Source: Russula earlei (taxonomy: Eukaryota > Basidiomycota > Agaricomycetes > Russulales > Russulaceae). From it: DNA of 23,551 nucleotides. The position numbers and the translations under genes were made by a program. This document shows, piece by piece, positions 19,943-23,551 of the stretch. The notes beneath the pieces are model-generated. The model had not been told where the DNA came from. It worked only from the letters and a program-made list of their open reading frames with translations, and did not search any database. The first letter of the stretch is position 1; every line of letters starts with the position of its first letter. Where the stretch lies: NCBI GenBank assembly GCA_025769875.1, contig JAGFNK010000735.1:1-23551 (forward strand), given 5' to 3'.

Positions 19943-21042
19943 GTAGCCCATGAGTTCATAGAAACATGGATATGGCTAGTTACATCGCGCGCTTCAAGTT
20001 CCCTCAGACCAGCAGCGTTCATGTGTTCGTTGATCAGTGAAGCGAGCAAAAAGGGGGAGCAGGAGACTGCACAGAACTGTCATTCGAAACCGTAGCTACC
20101 AGTCATTAAATACTGTGGCAAAGGCAGAGGAAAAGCAGGTAATCAAGAGAGCAGAGGGATAGAGGACGCGAGACAAGACGAGTAAGTAGGTGAGTATGAC
20201 GTCGCGACGGAACGCGAACCAGAATCGAGGCATAAGAGATTCTACACTAACCGGAACGAGGCAAGTGTTTAGCGAAATCGGAGAGTAAGTAAACGAGACG
20301 GGATGGGAATTCATAGCAGTACAGTATATCAGTCAAGAGCGTACCAAAAGCCTATTCCTCCGACTGCGAGTCCGCGAGCGCGGGGCAGGCATGACGATGA
20401 CGACAGGGCGAGGCGCAGTGGGCAGCGAGCCCTCGGGTAGAGCGGTGATGACGAAGACGAACGCGTCATACTGGTCCGTGCATAGACGCGAGGGGGGGGT
20501 GAGGAGAATGATTCATAGCATTTTGCAGAGGAGCGAGAATCTGATGAAAGGGGTTCGACGAGGGGCGAGAGCATAATGACGAGGGGAAGGGAAGAGTGTC
20601 GCAGGTGGAGGAGACTAGTGGCAGAGGGGATGGATGAGAACAAAGGAGGGCTAGACACGGGTGAACAGCGATGATGTTGTGCCATAGGTCGATGCTTGGA
20701 GGAGCCGAGCTCCGACTCCAAGACCGACGGGGGAGGCGTTGAGCGGCGAGGCGAGTGACAGTCGGAGGCGATCGAACTGAGCCGTTGTCGCCGTTCCTGG
20801 GCGTAGAGTGGGCGACGCGAGGGGATGACGTCGAAAGGGGAGCACGAGATGGAAGGAGAAAGAGGGGAAAGGAGTGGCGATAGTTGGTGGGGAGGAAAGA
20901 AGGGGTGAGGCGAGAGCGAGAGCAAGGGAACTTGAAGTGCGGGAGGTGCAAGGTGCTGATACGAGTCACGTCAGTTTCCGGGCCAGCGGACTCACAACAC
21001 ACCTTACATCAGTAAGATACATAGTGCAATATAAAAACCAAC
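19943..21042. other. Non-coding 3' interior of Plavaka element
   Basis: There is no supported gene. From about 20040 to 20950 the plus strand is very rich in G and A. The long minus-strand frames here (20329-20925 and 20466-21002) overlap in different frames and are Ser/Pro/Arg-rich, which is what a purine-rich strand gives by chance. I do not call them genes, though a Ser-rich protein cannot be excluded. Confidence 0.55.
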
Positions 21043-21359
21043 TGTCTCCGTAGAGCAATGTAGCAAACCAAGTGTCTCCATAGAGCAATGTAACAAAATG
21101 ATCGTCTCCATAGAGCAATGTAACAAACCAATTATCTCCATAGTCAACCATAATTTTGATCGTCCTACATAGTGATATGTAGACTCGGTTTAATCTACTG
21201 TGCCTACATAAGTATAGTCATCAACTACCGGAACTACATTGAGCAATATAGACTTACTACGATGCTATAGAGCACTACATAGTATGTTGTTGTGCTATGG
21301 TGTCTATGGAGTCTACAGAATTAAGCGGTGTCTATGGACCGGACCAGTTTTTCCTGATG
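21043..21359. repeat. Plavaka right subterminal repeats and terminal inverted repeat
   Basis: Three direct repeats of 30-31 bp start at 21043, 21074 and 21104 (GTCTCCATAGAGCAATGTAA core), with a partial fourth near 21135 (CTCCATAGTCAACC, a word also found at the left end). CATAG/CTATG words continue to the terminal repeat ending CCTGATG at 21359. They probably bind the transposase. Confidence 0.75.
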
Positions 21360-21620
21360 TTGGCATTTGCACTCGAGGTACATCTATGCTCAGCATGCCA
21401 CTTGCATCACCCCTCTCCTTGATGGGGTGGATGAACTGACACTTTCTTGCATTCCAGGCCCTCTGTCTTCCCGCCATTCACATGTGGGCATGTGAGCTCT
21501 TTGCAACGGCATCCACACTGCATTTTGTGGCCATGTGAGTCCTCCTGAATGGCATTTGGAGTTTCATTTCTCTTTTATTTTACTGAACGTCCCCCCAGAG
21601 GTGTGAGAGGGTGAGAGAGA
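21360..21620. other. Resumption of the host repeat after the Plavaka insertion
   Basis: TTGGCATTTGCACTCGAGGT and CTATGCTCAGCATGC match the second half of the repeat unit at 13092-13130. The remainder, to about 21620, has no recognised feature. Confidence 0.7.
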
Positions 21621-21621
21621 G

Positions 21622-21756
21622 TTAGTGCTGTCACGGCTCGGCTCGGCTCGGCTCGGTTCGGCTCAGCAACGGCTTGGCCAGATTGGGTGAGCCGGACCGA
21701 GCCAAGCCATGGCTTGCGGCTTGAGCCGATTCGAGCCGTCCCATTTGGGCCATGTC
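21622..21756. repeat. GGCTC-rich palindromic patch, possible MITE
   Basis: An array of (GGCTC)n on the plus strand at about 21634-21664 is followed by its complement (GAGCC words) at about 21691-21738. The outer parts, TAGTGCTGTCACGGCTCG and inverted TAGACATGG...ACGGCTCG, are imperfect inverted repeats. GCTCGG arrays near the termini are common in hAT elements. No 8-bp duplication was found, so this is only suggestive. Confidence 0.4.
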
Positions 21757-22092
21757 TACTTTTGGATCTACTTTCCATTTTTAGAACACCAAAGAACTCT
21801 TGTTGCCACTTGCCACTGTAATGCTCTTGTAGGTGACGTTGGCTCTGCTCGCCTTACCTAATACCCTCGCATGGGAATGGCACCACGTCCTTCATGTCTA
21901 CCTGCCTCAACTCCTTCATCGTCTTGCAGGAGGTACTTCCTCCCCACATGTATAGCTCTGTTTCCTATCCAGCTTTCGAATTCGCTCTTAAATCTCCCAT
22001 CTTCTCAGCAACTCCGCCTCAGAATCATCACATAAGGGCCCCCCGATCGCCATCGGTCCCCGCCTTTCATCAATCATTTCTTCGCTTCGGGC
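21757..22092. other. Stretch without a supported gene
   Basis: A short frame at 21894-22100 could be an upstream exon of the gene starting at 22093, but it has no recognised motif and no clear splice connection. Confidence 0.35.
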
Positions 22093-23519
22093 ATGCCTGA
22101 TGAGCTGAAGGAAGACCCGACGAGACTCACAATAGGTCGCACTGTCACCGGTGGGTCCTTGGGGATGGCTGCACTTGAGGGCTATGCTGCGGCAATAGAT
22201 GTATCTGGATTTCTGTCTGTCTCGATGCATGCGTCCTTAGTATTGCCAGATGTTTGACAACCTCAAGAATGGTGTCAATCAGAAGCCCCTACATCCCCTA
22301 ACTCTGAACGAGTCTCGCGACAAGCCTAAAGATAGGTTTTCTTGTTACTTATGGCACTTCACGGCTGGACGATGCCAAGCACCTGTATTGGAATTCCTCA
22401 CCCGCTCTTGACAACCTCACATGGACGACGGTTCCTGCTGAGCTGAAGGTGAATGCACTGCCCTCGCCGTGCGGAACTTTATGGACTTATGATCCCTTGA
22501 CAGCACGACATCAACTGTTCAATGCTGCTTGTCCACCCCTCTCCCAAATTCTCGGAGCTGTTTTCCACTCTGCGTCACTCCTTGTCAGCGTCACATCACC
22601 TCCCCCTCACTTACAGCATCTCATCCAATAGATCTCAGATGCGTGATTACCACCATGGTTTCCTACCCGCCCTCATCACACCGTCCTACTATCGGGCTTT
22701 ACGTCGTCACCTAAACCCACAGATACGGCCTTGACCCATCACTCCCACTCCATAAGGCCACTCATGGTTCTATCTCAGCCGCAGTCCCACCTACAATCCC
22801 CGCCAAGCATCCTGCAGAAACTCCTGCTGAGCAACGCTTACCTGGCCCGAAATTTGTAAAACTTCCCTCACAGACCGCGTCCCCGGCCTTGGCCACTGAA
22901 AAAAAAAACAATCCCACAATCTAGTCCCTTGGTCCCTCCAGCCCCCGCCCCTGCTCCACCATCCTCTGCCTTAGCCTCCCCGGCGCCTCAAGCCTCTCCA
23001 CCAAAACCTCCTTCCCGCGAACCACCAGAATCAGATGTCATTGATCTCACTCAACCCACACCAGAACTTGTGCCCGCATTGGTGCAGAATCGTCCCCTTC
23101 CCTCTAAACCAAACCCGCCACAGCAGGCGCCCTCACTGCCTAATCTGGCATGACCACCACAGCCTACTCAGCCTCCGCTGATGGAGGCACGGGCACAATG
23201 TGCTCAAGAAGTTTCATATTTCTTCGAGAATCTGCCAACGTACACACAAATTTTACCCACAAGTGCGTGCACAGGGTCACAAGCGCTATACGAGAAGGTT
23301 CCCGAGCGATATGCTATCTTCCAAAGCGTTGGGCCCTACCTCCACCAATTCGCGGCCATTAAAGCTCCCAGGTGGAACCATTCCATTCTCCCTGCCCGGT
23401 CGACCGGTCGTCTCCTTAGTCAGGATGGGGAGGATTTCATCATCGTATGGCAGTGTGAGCACTCTGGATGGAAACTCCTGTCGAGGTCCTATATGGCTAT
23501 GTCCGACGCAAACACCTAA
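22093..23519 (+). pseudogene. Unrecognised protein gene, Pro-rich middle, several frame breaks
   Basis: I do not recognise the family. Exon 1 (22093-22200, MPDELKEDPTRLTIGR...) ends at a GTATCT donor. A 40-nt intron (22201-22240, acceptor CTTAG) leads in phase to YCQMFDNLKNGVNQKPLHPL. Coding-like sequence then continues in alternating frames: GTSRLDDAKHLYWNSSPALD (about 22350-22420), LPSPCGTLWTYDPLTARHQL, RDYHHGFLPALITPSYYRAL, then YGLDPSLPLHKATHG (from about 22727). A frame change falls at the A10 run (22899-22908). Next comes a Pro/Ala/Ser-rich segment with SDVIDLTQP (about 23030-23060), an in-frame TGA at 23151-23153, and a final block (VSYFFENLPTYTQILP ... DFIIVWQCEHSGWKLLSRSY) ending at 23519. 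VIDLT matches the SUMO-interaction motif pattern. At least three shifts and one stop suggest a decayed gene. Further introns could explain some of these. Confidence 0.55.
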
Positions 23520-23551
23520 TACCAGGTTTATCTGCCCCTGTTGCAAGTGCT
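23520..23551. other. End of window
   Basis: Thirty-two bases follow the stop of the last frame, with no feature visible. Confidence 0.5.

Larger units (their letters stand above)
14308..21359 (+). mobile_element. Plavaka-type DNA transposon, 7052 bp, both ends present
   Basis: The left end is CATCAGGAAAAAAC (14308-14321). The right end, read inward on the minus strand, is CATCAGGAAAAACTGG (from 21359). This gives a terminal inverted repeat of about 12 bp. TT flanks both sides (14306-14307 and 21360-21361). The flanks GCCGAC-TT and TT-GGCATTTGC correspond to the uninterrupted GCCAACTTGGCATTTGC of the related repeat at about 13086-13102, so insertion at TT with a 2-bp duplication fits. Short CTATGTAG/CTACATAG-type words are scattered through the first about 330 bp and last about 360 bp. 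Inside are a minus-strand DUF6532-like gene and a plus-strand Plavaka transposase, transcribed away from a 209-bp gap. Plavaka is a fungal DNA transposon group related to CACTA/EnSpm, for which a 2-3 bp duplication is expected. Confidence 0.9.

Noticed and set aside
20329..21002. Two long overlapping minus-strand frames of 198 and 178 residues
   Set aside because: They overlap in different frames on a G/A-rich strand, so both are Ser/Pro/Arg-rich. Neither shows a domain, splice structure or family resemblance.
1..23551. CRISPR array, bacterial operon or prophage
   Set aside because: Introns, fungal transposon families and the lack of regularly spaced identical repeats rule this out.

Overview
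The window looks like a transposon graveyard from a basidiomycete genome, most likely an Agaricomycete. The grounds are a Plavaka-type transposase, a DUF6532-like companion gene, a hAT transposase of the Agaricomycete type, a fungal Helitron-like Rep gene, and introns of about 45-60 nt with GTAAGT or GTATGT donors. I see no ordinary housekeeping gene and cannot name a species.

Left part (1-9850). A Ty1/copia pol fragment (plus strand, to about 1351) abuts a broken hAT element (minus strand, about 4628 down to 1352), which abuts a truncated Helitron (minus strand, 9313 down to about 4629). Five short insertions sit in and beside these relics. All have TG...CA ends and 5-bp direct flanking repeats, so they read as solo LTRs. 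Two belong to a 961-963 bp family (2540-3502 and 8017-8977). Three belong to a TGTTGA/TCAACA family (2054-2226, 5685-6117 and 9366-9847). Taking them out brings the interrupted hAT and Helitron reading frames back together.

Middle (9850-14305). This part has no recognisable gene. It holds a three-unit tandem repeat, a long strand-asymmetric GA/CA-rich region built of degenerate repeats of about 100 bp, and a tRNA-shaped 73-nt sequence (12565-12637) that looks like a SINE head or tRNA pseudogene.

Right-centre (14308-21359). This is the best-preserved element: a 7052-bp Plavaka-type DNA transposon. It has terminal inverted repeats CATCAGGAAAAA, a TT target duplication and subterminal CTATGTAG-type repeats. 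Inside are two divergently transcribed genes, the Plavaka transposase (plus) and a DUF6532-like gene (minus), each with several short introns and a few frame breaks. A diverged copy of the target repeat at 13026-13130 serves as an internal empty site.

Right end (21360-23551). The interrupted host repeat resumes. It is followed by a GGCTC-rich palindromic patch and by an unrecognised, partly decayed plus-strand gene (22093-23519) with one clear intron, a proline-rich middle and a SUMO-interaction-like motif.
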